The translations under genes were made by a program, and so were the position numbers. A DNA stretch of 34,575 nt, from positions 1 through 34,575 of the forward strand of contig JAYWEQ010000088.1 in the NCBI GenBank assembly GCA_043779185.1. The letters run 5' to 3'. The DNA is from JAYWDA01 sp043779185 (GTDB lineage: Bacteria; Bdellovibrionota; Bdellovibrionia; Bdellovibrionales; Bdellovibrionaceae). The notes beneath the pieces are model-generated. The model was not told the DNA's origin, did no database searches, and was given only the letters and a program-made list of their open reading frames with translations. Positions 32,860-34,575 of this stretch are shown here, piece by piece; within the stretch, counting starts at the first letter, position 1, and each line of letters starts with the position of its first letter.

Positions 32860-33870
32860 TTATTCAGCAGCTGCTTCATAAGAAACTTGCACTTTTGTTC
32901 CAGCTGGCTGATTCGACCAAACAATTTTTTCGCCTAAAATAATTGCATTGCGAAATGAATCATAACGAAAACCCACCAACGGATCAGCTGGAATATTTTG
33001 TGAACCAAAGGTCACTCGAATCGTGCCAGAAACAGGCCTGCGATTTAAATAAATCAAAGAACCGACTCGTCTTAAGAGATCATCTCCCAACGAAGCCAGT
33101 CGATCGCCAAAGTCTGGTGAGCATAAATTCATTATATTATTTCCAGCATTTGACACTTTTCCCAGCAGCTTTTCTATTCTTGTTGGATAAACCCCTGGTT
33201 CATCTCGTGGACAGGAGTTGTCTGTCGTTGGAACAATTGCGCCGTAAACACTGACCTTGGCAGCATCTCCCTTTAAAGCCATCAAGAAATTATAAAAGCC
33301 ATCGACGCTTTCATTACTTTGATCTTCCGCATCAGTGACAATAATAACGGCTAGATGCGCATTACGACGATAAAAACCAATATTTCCGACGGAAAGATTC
33401 GGATCGGTTAATGCCGCGATGACTGGCGCAAACGACTCTTCCTGAGAAGACCCAGATGTCCCAACAATCATATTTTGAGACAATGCGGCCGCAAAATTAG
33501 GAGTCGATCGATCAACGTAGTGAGGATGTCCTGTTAAAACTCCGCAACAGGGCCCGTTGCTCCCGCCGCCACCCCATCCAGTATCACCCATATCTGTCGT
33601 CACAACACCGATATGAAAATCAAGCCCACTTTTTTTAACAAAATTTTGTATAAAGCGGTTGATATTTATAGCCAAGTTCTGTTGATGACGATCCATCGAA
33701 CCAGAATCATCAATCACAAATAAAATATCAACGCTGGGGTCAAAGACCTCAACACCATTGTCAGATATTTTTTCACCCGTCGTGACGGCTGGCAAACCCA
33801 ACACTGAACTTGGGTTTGTACAGGAAAAAAGACTGATTACCGCCAATGAAACAATCAATAAATTTCTCAT
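32860..33870 (-). CDS. vWA-domain lipoprotein (second copy)
   Basis: The 336-residue product has a lipoprotein signal (VISLFSC, Cys17) and a vWA domain starting near residue 47. The MIDAS motif DDSGS (54-58) is intact, followed by GVVTTDMG and IVTDAEDQS, the other metal-loop segments. The C-terminal part (about 270-336) is a beta-sandwich-like module (RPVSGTIRVTFGSQNIP, GTKVQVSYEAAAE). A Gly/Cys-rich loop (GWGGGGSNGPCCG) is inserted early in the domain. It has the same plan as the gene at 19583 but lacks the Pro/Ala linker. The ATG overlaps the stop of the upstream helical protein. Confidence 0.82.
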   Translation of the reverse strand: MRNLLIVSLAVISLFSCTNPSSVLGLPAVTTGEKISDNGVEVFDPSVDILFVIDDSGSMDRHQQNLAININRFIQNFVKKSGLDFHIGVVTTDMGDTGWGGGGSNGPCCGVLTGHPHYVDRSTPNFAAALSQNMIVGTSGSSQEESFAPVIAALTDPNLSVGNIGFYRRNAHLAVIIVTDAEDQSNESVDGFYNFLMALKGDAAKVSVYGAIVPTTDNSCPRDEPGVYPTRIEKLLGKVSNAGNNIMNLCSPDFGDRLASLGDDLLRRVGSLIYLNRRPVSGTIRVTFGSQNIPADPLVGFRYDSFRNAIILGEKIVWSNQPAGTKVQVSYEAAAE

Positions 33871-34575
33871 TGTGTCCTCCGAGCTTGGCAGCCCTTCTTG
33901 ATATCGACTTTATAGTTTGTTAGTTCATCCATCCAGACTTCCGTGCCTGATGGAAATTTTAAAACATCCTCTGACTGGCTGCCCGTTTTTCCAGTTCTGA
34001 TTTCGTTAGCGGCAGCTTGGGATAATTTTGTTGTCGATTCAACCCGCTGAATCACTTCGGCTTCAACAATATGAAGTTTATTTAAAATCGTTTTTGTTTC
34101 TTTCAGATCTTGGGCGGCCAGCATCTGCAGGCGATTAATGGCTTGGGCTTTCATCCGTGCGGCCCTTTGATCAGCATTATTTTTAATGGCTTCAAATTCA
34201 CCCTGCAGTCCAGACACATTCGAAGTGGCTGAGGCTTGCGCCGCTGATTTTGATTCTTCTGTTAAAATTGAATGGGCTTTGATCATCTGGCGAAGGCGTT
34301 CATCGCGAACCATCGCCCGAGGCAATGATTTAGATATTTGCGCCATCTCTGCTAAGTTTAAACCACCGTTTGTCATCTTCAAAAGGGCCTGGGCTACTTC
34401 TGGAATGTCACTGTGTTTAGAAATTTTCTCAAGGCCGATCGCCCGTTCTTTAAATTCGGTGGTAAAGCTTTTTAAAGTTTCTAAGGAGGCTCCAAAATCA
34501 CAAACTTTTAACTGTCCGAGGGCTCGAACAAACCATGCTTCGGGACCGACTTGGCCAGCAAATGACTTATTCACC
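33867..34575 (-). CDS. Helical, coiled-coil protein, 5' end outside window (partial)
   Basis: At least 235 residues are visible. The frame is open to the window edge, and the first possible start in view is only a GTG, so the gene very likely continues beyond 34575. The visible part begins with a TPR-like helical pair (PEAWFVRALGQLKVCDFGASLETLKSF) and then a long helical coil (about 100-200). It ends with a short beta segment. Its TGA overlaps the vWA gene start (ATGA), with GAGG upstream of that start, so the two are coupled. A scaffold role next to the vWA lipoprotein is plausible; no family is recognised. Confidence 0.65.
   Translation of the reverse strand, partial: VNKSFAGQVGPEAWFVRALGQLKVCDFGASLETLKSFTTEFKERAIGLEKISKHSDIPEVAQALLKMTNGGLNLAEMAQISKSLPRAMVRDERLRQMIKAHSILTEESKSAAQASATSNVSGLQGEFEAIKNNADQRAARMKAQAINRLQMLAAQDLKETKTILNKLHIVEAEVIQRVESTTKLSQAAANEIRTGKTGSQSEDVLKFPSGTEVWMDELTNYKVDIKKGCQARRTQ

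Noticed and set aside
1..34575. CRISPR arrays, insertion sequences, prophage or integrase genes
   Set aside because: No regularly spaced repeats, transposase or integrase motifs were seen. The tRNA-Cys has no adjacent integrase or duplicated 3' end that I can find.

Overview
The window reads like the chromosome of a Gram-negative, probably predatory, deltaproteobacterium-like organism of the Bdellovibrio group (Bdellovibrionota). This is inferred from a complete diderm type II secretion operon that includes gspN, many Sec-exported lipoproteins and secreted hydrolases, an intermediate base composition and tightly packed genes with ATGA overlaps. No rRNA or species-specific marker is present, so the genus is not proven.

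Layout. 1-1540: the 3' end of an unidentified gene and a DUF1552-like gene. 1629-14627: a single-strand type II secretion operon in the order gspC-D-E-F-G-H-I-J-K-L-M-N, with many stop/start overlaps, closed by a hairpin at 14626-14665. It encodes the secretin, the ATPase, the platform protein, all five pseudopilins and the inner-membrane assembly proteins, but no prepilin peptidase (GspO), which must lie elsewhere. 14792-15300: ssb with its own terminator. 15323-16598: a small lipoprotein and a beta-barrel protein. 16601-18051 (minus): an rlmE, small Cys-containing exported protein and LOG-family operon. 18105-21204: a tiny membrane ORF, a UMF1-family transporter, a vWA lipoprotein and a small XRE regulator. 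21328-25780 (minus): a transglutaminase-like protein coupled to a TVP38/disulfide-reductase fusion, then a secreted subtilase behind a strong terminator.

25781-26409 is the one long gene-poor stretch. It holds several inverted repeats and a tRNA-Cys(GCA) with an unusual T-loop. 26410-28454 (plus): a secreted HExxH protein translationally coupled to a membrane-anchored helical protein. 28441-29886 (minus): a secreted protein-glutaminase-like deamidase coupled to a small exported partner, and another small exported protein. 29962-31604: a host-attachment-family (eRF1-like) protein diverging from a secreted lysozyme/chitosanase-like lipoprotein across a nested palindrome. 31633-34575 (minus): a porin, a second vWA lipoprotein and a partial helical protein cut by the window edge.

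How the parts may work together (inference): a general secretion machine sits within 20 kb of several exported enzymes that look like degradative effectors (subtilase, HExxH protein, protein deamidase, glycosidase-like lipoprotein). Some of the exported-protein genes share an unusual G-rich ribosome binding site. The least described units are the two coupled exported pairs at 26410-28454 and 28441-29441.
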